A DNA stretch of 64,000 nt from Pseudomonas alkylphenolica (GCF_000746525.1 NZ_CP009048.1:3031501-3095500); one strand, 5' to 3'; positions 32,401 through 39,728 are shown, counted from the first letter of the stretch. Notes: generated from the letters alone by a model not told the origin. Numbers and translations are program-made.

Positions 32401-35341
32401 GAATGCCGTCTTCGTAGTTCCAGCCGTTGGCCGAACCATCCGCCGCGGTCAGGTCCCATTTTGGCAGGTGGATATGCTGGCCGATGACATCGGTCGGCGT
32501 GCGCACCTGATAGTCATCCATCTCGTAGAACGATGGAATCAGGTTGGTGTGCTGGTACATCACACAGTCAAAGGTGTTCATGCGCATCACCAGTGGCTCT
32601 GGTGGGCGCTGCTTGTTGATCACCGACCAGGCGTCTTCCCAGAGGGCAATGATGCGCGCCTGCGGGAAGTGGTAGCCGACCTTGTTGTAGACCGCGTCGA
32701 ACTGGATGTTGGCGCCCTTGTAGATCCGTGGGCGGTCGGCGGTAAAGGTCGAGGAGCCGGTGAAGCTCATGCCATCGAGGCGCTCGCCGCTGTTGAATTC
32801 ACCGACGCCGGCGGCCAGGGTCAGGCGCTTGGCACGGTCATCCATGCACGGTTCGAAGAACGGCGCGCCGGCAGTAGGCGCCGCGCCATTGGTGCGGAAG
32901 TTGCGCGCCACGGTCTGGTTGCCCGGCAATACCGCGTAGCTGGGGTGTTCGAGCTTGGAATGGAAGCTCATCGCGGCCTGTTCGACATCGGTGCCCTCTT
33001 CCGGCAGGAACACCGCTTTGGCCTTGGTGATCTGCTTGGTGAAGTCCAGCGCAGTGGTGGTCACGTCAACTTCACCACCGGCCGAGATACCGTCCAGTGC
33101 ATGGCGTGGCAAGCCGCCGTCCCAACCGCCGACCTGGGCCGGATCAAGGTTGGCCCACAGGGCCTTGCCGGTTTTTTTCAGCTCTCGTGCCTTGTCCGGG
33201 TCGAGCATATCCAGCGGCGGGGTCGGCGGACGCTGGCCCACGGTGCTTTCAATGCCGCCAATCCAGAACGGATAGCCGGGGTTTTTCAGGCTGCCATCGA
33301 GATTACGGTTGGCGTCGGTACGGTCAACCAATGCCACCGAACCGACCGCCCGAGGTGCAGCATCATGCTGGCCGGAATCGTCATCGCCTTCCTCCTCGTC
33401 GTCATCATCGTTTGCAGCGACCAGGGTTTCAGCCAGTTTAGGAATCACCGCAACTTTACCGGGCATCGGCGCCATGGCCTTGCCTGGCAGCGGAACAATT
33501 GCCGGAATCGGGGTGCCAGCGATGATTTCCCCATCTGGCAAGGCACGAGCGCCAGCGGCGGGTTTACCGCTACGCAGGGCATACGGCGCGGTGTGATAAC
33601 CGTCCGCGCCCTGGTTTGAGACTTCAAGCCGGGTGCCCTCTTCGAACACGTCGTGCACCCGCCACATGCTCCACATGCCCTGGGCGAAGTGCGGATAGAA
33701 GTGGCAGTGATAGATCGCATCGCCCGCTACGCGGTTGCGGTTGCCCGAGCCGCCGTTGGCGATTTCATAGGTGTAACCGACGCCTGGGCCAATGCCTTGG
33801 GCATCAACATAATCGGAGTTGTCGTCGTTGGGGTTGAACAGCCACTGGTGCCCGTGCAGGTGGAAGATGTGCTGTTCATGACCATTGTGGGTATTGCGGA
33901 ATTTGACGAAGTCACCAATGTAGCTGTGGTTGACGTTGGCAGGTTCTGCCGGGAACAGCGCCATGCTGGCCTTGACCCCGACCTGGTCGGCGCTCGGCGT
34001 CTGCCCTGGGCGAATATTCTCAAGGCCGACGTTGGCTGGCACGTCCACCAGCATGGCCACGTCGCCCACCGTGTGCGAACTGAGGAAAAACTCCTCGTAG
34101 GCGCATGACAGGCAGTCATGCATCGGCCCCACGCCCAGGCGGTTGGCCACCACTTCTGCACCCATGCCGCCGGAACCGTAGTTGATCATGAACGAGTCGC
34201 GTGTCGGCTCCAGCACATGCCCCATTACCGGGTCAGCCCAATAACCGGGGAACGCCTGGGTGGCGGCGGCCTCATCGGTGAACTGCGCGGCAAAGTCGCG
34301 AAACGGCTCCAGGCGATTGGGTATCGCCGGATTGCGCTTGCCGATGCTTTCCAGCGGGTACGTCGAGGGCGGGAAGCTGCCATCGGCATTCGGGCCCATG
34401 ACCACCGCGTCGGTTTCGCTGTTGATGATCTCGTTGCCATCGACCATGGCAATGATCGGCGAACCGGCCTTGCCTTCGCGGATCCAGGGTTCGCGCTGTG
34501 GATAGCGCGCCTGGTAGTCGACGATCGGCTGACCGGTCGGTGCACGGCCAGTGGTGGCCAGGCGCATCTCTTCTTCGGTCAGGGTGTTGCGGTAGGTGCG
34601 GGCATATTTCGGCAGCACCACCACCTGGCCAAACAAGCCGTTGGCGACGTTGCCGGCACCGCCCTGACCACCGAAAGTGGCGCCCTGGCTGGTGGCGGCG
34701 AACGCACCTTCGCGCTCGGCGTACAAGGTGTAGCTGCGGGTGCCACCGGGAGCGATCAGGAAGTTGCCGTTACGGCCGGTGTTGGCGGCAATGTCGCCGA
34801 TGCTGTTGACCGCCTGCATGCCATTGACCTGAAAACCGACATGGCGGTCGGTGACTTGGTCATCAACCACGAAACCGTGCTCGCCACCGGCTTCATTACC
34901 TTCGGCACCTTCGTTTTCCTCGGCTTCGTTCTCTTCGCCTTCGATTTCTTCTTCGTGATCGATACCGTGCTTGTTCGGGTTGGCCTGGTAGGCCAGCAGG
35001 TTCTGCAGGTTCACGGTAAGACAGTCACCGGCCGCTACCCGCAGCACGATCGGCCGCGGCCGCTTGTCCGGGCGCAGGGTGACCTGGCCCGGCACTGCGG
35101 CGCCGCCGTTGTCCAGAGACACCTGGTTCACGTCGACTACATCGCGGCGCAGGGCGAACATCATGCCGTTGGCATTTTGCGCACCGAGGCGGTTGAACAT
35201 CAGTGGCTGATCGAGCGCCACCACGTTGGCCACCAGATTGCGCTCGCAGCGCACGGCGGCTTCGCTGACGGTGTGCCAGCCAAAGGTGGCGGCGGTGATC
35301 AGCAGTGAAGTCAGGACTGAGCCTTTGATCGGAGTCATCAT
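29468..35341 (-). CDS. mnxG: Giant MnxG-type multicopper oxidase, putative manganese(II) oxidase
   Basis: This 1957-residue secreted protein matches the size and plan of P. putida MnxG. It has a signal peptide (VLTSLLITAATFGWHTVSEA) and several cupredoxin domains. Copper motifs include HIFHLHGHQW and YHCHFYPHFAQGMWSMW, the HCH-x3-H-x4-M type 1/trinuclear centre. TIFTHDHLGPSTHQQLGLY and VTLHGVKWLQNG look like further copper-type loops. Two very acidic inserts (near residues 140-165, and DDDDEEEGDDDSG) could bind metal ions. The ATG at 35341 follows GAGG; an in-frame start 7 codons upstream lacks this. A near-perfect sigma-54 promoter lies 43-57 nt upstream. It heads an operon of copper chaperones and redox partners. 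Mn oxidation is inferred from the family; another metal or organic substrate is possible. Confidence 0.85.
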   Translation of the reverse strand: MMTPIKGSVLTSLLITAATFGWHTVSEAAVRCERNLVANVVALDQPLMFNRLGAQNANGMMFALRRDVVDVNQVSLDNGGAAVPGQVTLRPDKRPRPIVLRVAAGDCLTVNLQNLLAYQANPNKHGIDHEEEIEGEENEAEENEGAEGNEAGGEHGFVVDDQVTDRHVGFQVNGMQAVNSIGDIAANTGRNGNFLIAPGGTRSYTLYAEREGAFAATSQGATFGGQGGAGNVANGLFGQVVVLPKYARTYRNTLTEEEMRLATTGRAPTGQPIVDYQARYPQREPWIREGKAGSPIIAMVDGNEIINSETDAVVMGPNADGSFPPSTYPLESIGKRNPAIPNRLEPFRDFAAQFTDEAAATQAFPGYWADPVMGHVLEPTRDSFMINYGSGGMGAEVVANRLGVGPMHDCLSCAYEEFFLSSHTVGDVAMLVDVPANVGLENIRPGQTPSADQVGVKASMALFPAEPANVNHSYIGDFVKFRNTHNGHEQHIFHLHGHQWLFNPNDDNSDYVDAQGIGPGVGYTYEIANGGSGNRNRVAGDAIYHCHFYPHFAQGMWSMWRVHDVFEEGTRLEVSNQGADGYHTAPYALRSGKPAAGARALPDGEIIAGTPIPAIVPLPGKAMAPMPGKVAVIPKLAETLVAANDDDDEEEGDDDSGQHDAAPRAVGSVALVDRTDANRNLDGSLKNPGYPFWIGGIESTVGQRPPTPPLDMLDPDKARELKKTGKALWANLDPAQVGGWDGGLPRHALDGISAGGEVDVTTTALDFTKQITKAKAVFLPEEGTDVEQAAMSFHSKLEHPSYAVLPGNQTVARNFRTNGAAPTAGAPFFEPCMDDRAKRLTLAAGVGEFNSGERLDGMSFTGSSTFTADRPRIYKGANIQFDAVYNKVGYHFPQARIIALWEDAWSVINKQRPPEPLVMRMNTFDCVMYQHTNLIPSFYEMDDYQVRTPTDVIGQHIHLPKWDLTAADGSANGWNYEDGILSPGTVVERIHAIREYNKCSSGDLREGSAECPVAKPHPYFGRYGRADWMGARTAMQRWFADPVVNVHNVDRGLGTIFTHDHLGPSTHQQLGLYATVLAEPAGSTWFHAETGEQLYNPALREDGGPTSWQAVVKTGDHDGDGRNDSYREFFLEYSDFQHAYEAGVYVGAGPDGIPNGQAFPATADTFRFAINPPVRQKASNLLEAVVESRGGLFPGCPSRPCPQAISVDDPGMFVVNYRNEPLALRVYDPYKVAPDGKRGMQADGYGGDLAFAMQSRTDRAIPAMNMSPAAITSAVGPTGGTTLFPPHINKAGAEPGDPFTPMLRTYSGDNVRLRMHAGGHEEEHNVTLHGVKWLQNGSGFGNSSNSGWKASQMVGISEQLGFMAPVSMISSSAAPNGDYLYSLDAAHEGYWNGIWGVMRNYTSSRNDLFALPNNPMPMAARNTVAFDGICPRYTTNANGIGTRPTVQRSYEIVAALANDILSNPLGVSINDPSGVGQHVGGPLKADGGTLVYNSRRTSIPQVTVTDPEDGETFTIGGHAGPLHDPTAILYVRKADLDPVSGKLKPGVPIEPLVLRAAAGDCLKVTLENRLPMVMTDLPSTAVMQNVVKRDRQGSEGSTAFNNNLMRPSSHVGLHTQLLAYDITKSDGVNVGQNPVQTVPPRTGSSGAYPSKVFQYYAGHLEREGKPVMQTGRSVDNINTTAIEFGGLNITPADVIKQGQKGLIGGMSILPQTATWTEDSASRASATVQVPGQPAYRDFATLWQRALNMRWADGRPVEGIATEGNGVPGDPKDNSNMAINYKTEPLWFRFGLAPDAPFGHADGNGWADVPNAHMAYSNALVGGDPQTPVLWAKPGQPFRNHVLMPTGGSRGITYQLDGHLWPLHNYQAEKSDVSGYPLNLPGIGSVRFGYNPQAMFIGAQESVLPAAHFSFMVPSAGGSNAVPGDYLFRDYAAYGNASGLWGLLRVSEEAPPTTAPAQ

Positions 35342-35383
35342 GGCGTGCCTCGGGTGGTGCAAGTGGACTCTGGAGAGGCATGA

Positions 35384-35398
35384 GCAAGCCTCGTGCCA
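35384..35398 (-). promoter_or_regulatory. Sigma-54 (RpoN) promoter of the multicopper oxidase operon
   Basis: On the minus strand: TGGCACG-AGGC-TTGC, a perfect match to the RpoN consensus. Predicted transcription would start about 30 nt before the oxidase ATG. Candidate enhancer palindromes lie about 55-90 nt upstream. Confidence 0.88.
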
Positions 35399-35451
35399 TT
35401 GTTTTTTATTGTTGTTTTTCAGTCACTTAAACTACTGAATGAATCTCAATT

Positions 35452-35486
35452 GGGGGTTATCCCCCGCTATTCCCCACTATTCGGGG
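35452..35486 (-). promoter_or_regulatory. Candidate enhancer palindromes upstream of mnxG
   Basis: On the minus strand, CCCCGAATAGTGGGG (35472-35486) is followed by GGGGGATAACCCCC (35452-35465). The same pair, CCCCGAAAAGTGGGG and GGGGGATATGCCCC, is found at 36223-36247. The position relative to the sigma-54 promoter is typical of an NtrC-type activator. In P. putida GB-1 the MnxS1/MnxS2/MnxR two-component pathway controls Mn oxidation, so MnxR is the natural candidate. Confidence 0.65.
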
Positions 35487-35505
35487 GTGCCTCTGTGGGT
35501 GTGTG

Positions 35506-35577
35506 GGTGGGAGCGGGCTTGCCCCGCGATCTGATGTGGCTGACAGCCCGCAATCGCGGGGCAAGCCCGCTCCCACC
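35506..35577. repeat. REP inverted pair (BIME)
   Basis: Two REP copies (TGGGAGCGGGCTTGCC and its reverse complement) face each other around a short spacer. They lie downstream of slt and upstream of the mnxG regulatory region, and may end the slt transcript or insulate it. Confidence 0.93.
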
Positions 35578-35592
35578 GGGTCTTCCGAGCGT

Positions 35593-36198
35593 TCATAGCG
35601 GCGCATCCATGGCCAAGCCCTGCAAGCGCCGGTACTGACGCAGCACTTTCGGCACATAACGCTGGGTCTCGGCATAAGGCGGCACCACCCGACCACGGCG
35701 CATCACCGCATCAGGGCCGGCGTTATAGGCGGCCACGGCGAGAGTGATGTCGTTATCGAAGAGATTCAGCATGCGTTTGAGGTAGCGTGCCCCACCCTGC
35801 AGGTTCGAGGCCGGGTCCAGCGAGTTCTTCACCCCTAATTCCCGCGCGGTGTCAGGCATCAGTTGCATCAGCCCGACCGCGCCACTGGGCGAGCGCGCAT
35901 TGGGGTTGTAGCGCGACTCGGCCTGGATCACCGCATGCAGCAGTGCCGCCGGCAAGTCGTTGGCCTCGGCCGCCGCCGCCACCAGCTCGGCATAGGGCAT
36001 ACCGGTGATCAGTTGCGCCTGGCCGCTGCCGGCCAGGCTTACCCCGGGTTCGCTGATCACCCGTTGATAGGTGCGACCCGGTCGGTGGACGTTGGACAGC
36101 ACGTAGCTGCCGTCGGTCTTGATGGAGATATACACATCGGCCTGGACCTGGTGGGTCCACGCCAGCCATACAAAGAGTCCTGCAGTGAGCCAGTGCAT
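35593..36198 (-). CDS. Periplasmic lytic transglycosylase (SLT domain)
   Basis: A 201-residue protein with a signal peptide (MHWLTAGLFVWLAWTHQVQA) and a short DUF4124-like N-terminal piece (DVYISIKTDGSYVLSNVHRP). The SLT domain is complete: LLHAVIQAESRYNPNARSPSGAVGLMQLMP, with the catalytic Glu, then LQGGARYLKRML and AVAAYNAGPDAV. The ATG at 36198 follows GGGGAGGG. Such enzymes open the peptidoglycan for secretion machines or pili. It is divergent from gspG and carries candidate regulatory sites shared with the oxidase operon. Confidence 0.92.
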   Translation of the reverse strand: MHWLTAGLFVWLAWTHQVQADVYISIKTDGSYVLSNVHRPGRTYQRVISEPGVSLAGSGQAQLITGMPYAELVAAAAEANDLPAALLHAVIQAESRYNPNARSPSGAVGLMQLMPDTARELGVKNSLDPASNLQGGARYLKRMLNLFDNDITLAVAAYNAGPDAVMRRGRVVPPYAETQRYVPKVLRQYRRLQGLAMDAPL

Positions 36199-36222
36199 CG
36201 TCACGCCCTCCCCGTTTGCGTT

Positions 36223-36247
36223 CCCCGAAAAGTGGGGGATATGCCCC
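36223..36247. promoter_or_regulatory. Candidate enhancer palindromes between slt and gspG
   Basis: CCCCGAAAAGTGGGG (36223-36237) overlaps GGGGGATATGCCCC (36234-36247). The first differs from the mnxG-upstream site CCCCGAATAGTGGGG at one position. The array lies within the slt leader and about 130 nt upstream of gspG, so one activator may control both directions. Confidence 0.6.
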
Positions 36248-36273
36248 GATTGCCGAGGCTTTTATCCACTGAC

Positions 36274-36288
36274 GCAAGCACTGTGCCG
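36274..36288 (-). promoter_or_regulatory. Probable sigma-54 promoter of slt
   Basis: On the minus strand: CGGCACA-GTGC-TTGC. The GGCAC and TTGC elements and their spacing match the RpoN consensus; two flanking bases differ. Transcription would start near 36262. The palindrome array would lie just downstream of the start, an unusual but possible enhancer position. Confidence 0.5.
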
Positions 36289-36376
36289 CCTTGCCGGGCC
36301 CGTGGCGCAAAGGCTCGGCGCAGACGCGCACGGCAATTGCATAAGCCCTTGCAGGCGCACTACGGAGGGCCTTGTC

Positions 36377-36799
36377 ATGAACAAAAAAAAGTACTCGCAA
36401 CAAGGGTTCACCCTGCTCGAACTGCTGGTGGTGTTGGTGGTACTGGGTCTGCTTGCCGGCATCGTTGCCCCCAAGTACTTCAGTCAGTTGGGACGCTCGG
36501 AGGCCAAGGTGGCCAGGGCGCAGATTGAAGGCTTGAGCAAGGCGCTGGACCTGTATCGCCTGGAAGTGGGGCATTACCCCAATTCCGAGCAAGGCCTGCA
36601 GGCGCTGGTCACCGCGCCCAGCGATGAGAGCCGCTGGTCTGGCCCTTACCTGCAGAAAAAAGTCCCTCAGGACCCTTGGGGGCGTAACTACATCTACCGC
36701 CAACCCGGTGAAAACGGCGAGTACGACCTGCTCTCCATGGGCAAGGACGGCCAGCCTGGCGGCGACGGCGAGAACGCCGAGATCACCAGCTGGCAATAA
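36377..36799 (+). CDS. gspG: Type II secretion major pseudopilin GspG
   Basis: The 140-residue protein has the prepilin leader MNKKKYSQQG, then FTLLELLVVLVVLGLLAGIVAP with Glu5, and the GspG head: LSKALDLYRLEVGHYPNSEQGLQALV, VPQDPWGRNYIYR and YDLLSMGKDGQPGGDGENAEI. This is the canonical major pseudopilin with its calcium-binding C-terminal loop. GGAGGG lies upstream of the ATG. It is followed by gspF. The remaining secretion genes are on the other strand 13-22 kb away, behind related palindromes. Confidence 0.95.
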   Translation: MNKKKYSQQGFTLLELLVVLVVLGLLAGIVAPKYFSQLGRSEAKVARAQIEGLSKALDLYRLEVGHYPNSEQGLQALVTAPSDESRWSGPYLQKKVPQDPWGRNYIYRQPGENGEYDLLSMGKDGQPGGDGENAEITSWQ

Positions 36800-36814
36800 G
36801 CGGAGGATCGACAC

Positions 36815-38002
36815 ATGCGCTACGAGCTCAAGGCATTGGGGAAATCCGGTGTGGTCCTGCTCACGCTGGACGCCCAGGACGCCGGCCAGGCCCGCCTGCA
36901 GGCCGAGCAACAAGGCTTGCGGGTGGTCAGCGTGCGTAACTGCGAGCGCTTTGCGAAGTTGCGATGGCGGCGCGCAGAAACCTTCGACCTGGTGCTGTTC
37001 AGCCAGGAGCTGACCACCCTGCTCAATGCCGGCCTGCCGCTGATCGATGCGCTGGAAAGCCTGGCGGAAAAAGAGTCGGCGCCACAGGCGCGCAAGACCC
37101 TCGGCGAGTTGGTGCGCCTGCTCTATGAAGGCAAATCCTTCTCCCAGGCTTTGGGGCAATTACCCAGCGTGTTCCCGGCGCTGTATATCGCCCTGGTACA
37201 GTCGAGCGAGAAGACCGGCGCGCTGGGGGATGCCCTGGGGCGCTACGTCGCTTATCGCAAGCGCATGGACGAAGTGCGGCAGAAGATCGTCAGCGCCTCG
37301 ATCTATCCATTGCTGCTGTTGCTGGTCGGCGGTGGCGTGGTGCTGTTTCTGCTCGGCTATGTGGTGCCGCGCTTCAGCCTGGTGTTCGAAGGCCTGGGCA
37401 CCGAACTGCCGTGGCTGTCGCGCTGGCTGATGCAGGCCGGGATGTTCCTGCATGCTCACCAGGCTCCGCTGGGCCTGGGCTTTCTCGGCTCGATGGCGGG
37501 TTTGTTTGTACTGCGCCGTGATCCCCGGGTACGGCGCTGGCTGAACCGCCAGATGGAGCGCCTGCCTGCCCTGCACCGGCGCCTGGTGATGTATGAACTG
37601 GCGCGTTTCTACCGCTCGCTGGGGATCCTGCTGCAAGGCGGCATCCCGATTCTCACCGCCATGGAAATGGCCCGCGGCCTGCTCGGCGTCGCTGCCAAGC
37701 AACGCCTGGAACATGCCTGTGAGCGGGTGCGCGAAGGCCTGTCATTGTCGGCGGCGCTGGAGGCCGGGCAACTGGTGACGCCGGTGTCCCTGCGCTTGCT
37801 GCGGGCTGGCGAGCAATCGGGCAATCTCGGGCAGATGATGGAGCGCAGCGCCGACTTCTACGACGAAGAAATCAGCCGCTGGATCGAGTGGTTCGTGCGT
37901 CTGTTCGAACCCTTGCTGATGACATTCATCGGCCTGTTGATCGGCTTGATCGTGATCCTGATGTACATGCCGATCTTCGAGTTGGCTTCCAGCATTCACT
38001 AG
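36815..38002 (+). CDS. gspF: Type II secretion inner-membrane platform protein GspF
   Basis: A 395-residue polytopic protein with duplicated T2SSF domains. FSQELTTLLNAGLPLIDALESLAEK and RFYRSLGILLQGGIPILTAMEMARG are the two paired motifs, each followed by a hydrophobic hairpin (IYPLLLLLVGGGVVLFLLGYVVP; LLMTFIGLLIGLIVILMYMPIFEL). It starts 16 nt after gspG. It supplies the platform missing from the minus-strand secretion operon, so the two units probably build one machine. No prepilin peptidase gene is in the window. Confidence 0.94.
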   Translation: MRYELKALGKSGVVLLTLDAQDAGQARLQAEQQGLRVVSVRNCERFAKLRWRRAETFDLVLFSQELTTLLNAGLPLIDALESLAEKESAPQARKTLGELVRLLYEGKSFSQALGQLPSVFPALYIALVQSSEKTGALGDALGRYVAYRKRMDEVRQKIVSASIYPLLLLLVGGGVVLFLLGYVVPRFSLVFEGLGTELPWLSRWLMQAGMFLHAHQAPLGLGFLGSMAGLFVLRRDPRVRRWLNRQMERLPALHRRLVMYELARFYRSLGILLQGGIPILTAMEMARGLLGVAAKQRLEHACERVREGLSLSAALEAGQLVTPVSLRLLRAGEQSGNLGQMMERSADFYDEEISRWIEWFVRLFEPLLMTFIGLLIGLIVILMYMPIFELASSIH

Positions 38003-38045
38003 CAGCCAACGTGACAATCCTGCCCGCTTGCTGTATAGATTCGGC

Positions 38046-38140
38046 CACCAAGGGGAGCCCGGCAACGGGCTGAGAAACCGCTGACAGCTGCAGCGCGGTG
38101 ACCCTTCGAACCTGATCCGGATCATGCCGGCGAAGGGATG
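38046..38140 (+). promoter_or_regulatory. TPP (THI-box) riboswitch
   Basis: The aptamer reads AAGGGGAGCCCGGCAACGGG, then CTGAGA, then ACCCTTCGAACCTGATCCGG and ATCATGCCGGCGAAGGGA. All THI-box elements are present in order. It lies about 95 nt before the first tenA gene and should repress both tenA genes when thiamin pyrophosphate is plentiful. Confidence 0.95.
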
Positions 38141-38234
38141 GGGATTGCCAACCTGCCTTTTTGCCGGTCTCACTGCGAGGCCGCCCATGTCAGCTTTACC
38201 CGGTCTCGCTGTCGCCATCTTTGAGGACAGCCCA

Positions 38235-38882
38235 ATGACCGAACGCTTCACCGATACCCTTCGCCGCCAGAGTGAGCCGAGCTGGACGCAATCGATCGAG
38301 CACCGTTTCGTTAACGAACTGCTCGACGGCACCCTCGACGATGCGGTGCTGGTCAATTACCTGATCCAGGACCACCGCTTCATTGACGCCTTCCTGACCT
38401 TGCTCGGCGCGGCCATTGCCAGTGCCGACACCTTCGAGGCGCGTATCCGCCTGGGGCGCTTCACCGGGGTGATTTCGGGTGAGGAGAACACCTACTTCCT
38501 GCGCGCCTTCGAGGCGCTCGGGGTCACTGAGGCGCAACGCCTTGAGGCACCCGATTCAGTGCCGACCGCGGGCTTCAAGGCGATCATGCGTGAGGCGGCG
38601 GCCACCCGTTCCTATGCTGCGGCCCTGGCGGTGCTGAACGTTGCCGAAGGCTTGTATCTGGATTGGGCCCTGCGCGCGCCAAAGCAACTGCCTCCGCGTT
38701 TCGAGCATGCTGAGTGGATCACCCTGCACGACAATCCGGACTTCCAGAGCTTCGTGGCGTTTCTACGTGCGGAACTGGACCGGGTGGGGCCGGCGCAAGC
38801 GCAGATCAGTACCGATTTCTTCCTGCGTGCAGTTGCGCTGGAACACGCCTTTTTCGACGCTGCTTACGATATCAAGGGATAA
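38235..38882 (+). CDS. TenA-family protein without the catalytic cysteine (TenA_E type)
   Basis: The 215-residue all-helical protein shows TenA motifs: LVNYLIQDHRFIDAFLTLLGAAIA, ISGEENTYFLRAFEALGV, YAAALAVLNVAEGLYLDWA and FFLRAVALEHAFFDAAYD, with a Glu near the C-terminus. It contains no cysteine at all, so it belongs with the TenA_E group, which salvages thiamin pyrimidine by a variant chemistry. The ATG at 38235 follows GAGGA. It is preceded by a TPP riboswitch and followed 3 nt later by a Cys-type TenA. Confidence 0.88.
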   Translation: MTERFTDTLRRQSEPSWTQSIEHRFVNELLDGTLDDAVLVNYLIQDHRFIDAFLTLLGAAIASADTFEARIRLGRFTGVISGEENTYFLRAFEALGVTEAQRLEAPDSVPTAGFKAIMREAAATRSYAAALAVLNVAEGLYLDWALRAPKQLPPRFEHAEWITLHDNPDFQSFVAFLRAELDRVGPAQAQISTDFFLRAVALEHAFFDAAYDIKG

Positions 38883-38885
38883 GCC

Positions 38886-39545
38886 ATGGACATCTTTGAC
38901 CGCCTGAAACAGGCCGCCGCTGCCGACTGGAACAGTTACGTCGACCACGACTTCGTCCGTCAGATGGGCGCGGGCACCCTCGCCCAGCCGGCGTTTCGCA
39001 AGTACCTGGTGCAGGATTACCTGTTCCTGATCCAGTTCGCCCGTTCCTGGGCGCTGGCCGCCTACAAGAGCCGCACGCTGGACGATATCCGCGCGGCGCA
39101 GGCAGGGTTGGCGGCGATTCTCGATGAGACCGAGTTGCATGTGCGCTTGTGCCAGCGTTGGGGCTTGGCGCCTGAGGACCTGGCCGCGACGCCGGAGCAT
39201 CAGGCGACGGTTGCCTATACGCGCTTTGTGCTGGACTGCGGGGCGGCTGGGGATCTGCTGGATCTACATGTGGCGTTGGCGCCCTGTGTGATCGGTTATG
39301 CCGAGATTGGGCGTAACCTGACGCCGCAAGGGGTCGATGCGCTGGGGGATCATCCGTATCGGGACTGGATTGCCGAGTATGCTGGCGCTGGGTATCAGGG
39401 TGTTGCTACGGCAGCGCGGGCGCATCTGGATGATCTGGCCGCGCGGACGATGACTGAGCGGCGGTTTGCTGAGCTGGTCAAGGTGTTTGCCCAGGCTTCG
39501 CGGCTGGAAGCAGATTTTTGGCAGATGGGGTTGGATGCTGTTTGA
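38886..39545 (+). CDS. tenA: TenA-family aminopyrimidine aminohydrolase/thiaminase II (Cys type)
   Basis: TenA hydrolyses 4-amino-5-aminomethyl-2-methylpyrimidine to HMP for thiamin salvage. The 219-residue protein shows FRKYLVQDYLFLIQFARSWALA and VALAPCVIGYAEIG, with the catalytic cysteine, followed by YRDWIAEYAGAGYQGVA and LVKVFAQASRLEADFWQMGL, with the C-terminal Glu. It starts 3 nt after the Cys-less paralogue under the same TPP riboswitch. Confidence 0.92.
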   Translation: MDIFDRLKQAAAADWNSYVDHDFVRQMGAGTLAQPAFRKYLVQDYLFLIQFARSWALAAYKSRTLDDIRAAQAGLAAILDETELHVRLCQRWGLAPEDLAATPEHQATVAYTRFVLDCGAAGDLLDLHVALAPCVIGYAEIGRNLTPQGVDALGDHPYRDWIAEYAGAGYQGVATAARAHLDDLAARTMTERRFAELVKVFAQASRLEADFWQMGLDAV

Positions 39546-39546
39546 C

Positions 39547-39572
39547 TGTAGGAGCTGGCATTGCCAGCGATG
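39547..39572. repeat. Single REP-like unit
   Basis: TGTAGGAGCTGGCATTGCC is a variant of the Pseudomonas REP half-element, without an inverted partner nearby. It lies just after the tenA stop. Confidence 0.6.
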
Positions 39573-39643
39573 CAGTCGACGCTTTCTAGCTGATACTACT
39601 CCGCCGCATTAGTGCAGGCTTTGATCGCTGTGGACTTATCCGC

Positions 39644-39677
39644 TGTAAGAAAGGGGCACTAAGCCCCCTTTCTTACA
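39644..39677. terminator. Bidirectional terminator hairpin
   Basis: TGTAAGAAAGGGGC pairs with GCCCCCTTTCTTACA around a 5-nt loop. With A- and T-rich stems it can act on both strands, fitting its position between the converging tenA and jelly-roll genes. Confidence 0.75.
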
Positions 39678-39728
39678 ACGATTCCCTTTTAGCAAACGCC
39701 TGTACACATCGGTTGCATCCATGATGTT

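Noticed and set aside
29621..33619. Long plus-strand frames opposite the multicopper oxidase
   Set aside because: No start signals or motifs; the copper-binding motifs and signal peptide are all on the minus strand.
36247..36376. A sigma-54 promoter directly upstream of gspG
   Set aside because: No GG-N10-GC pair with proper spacing occurs on the plus strand in this interval.
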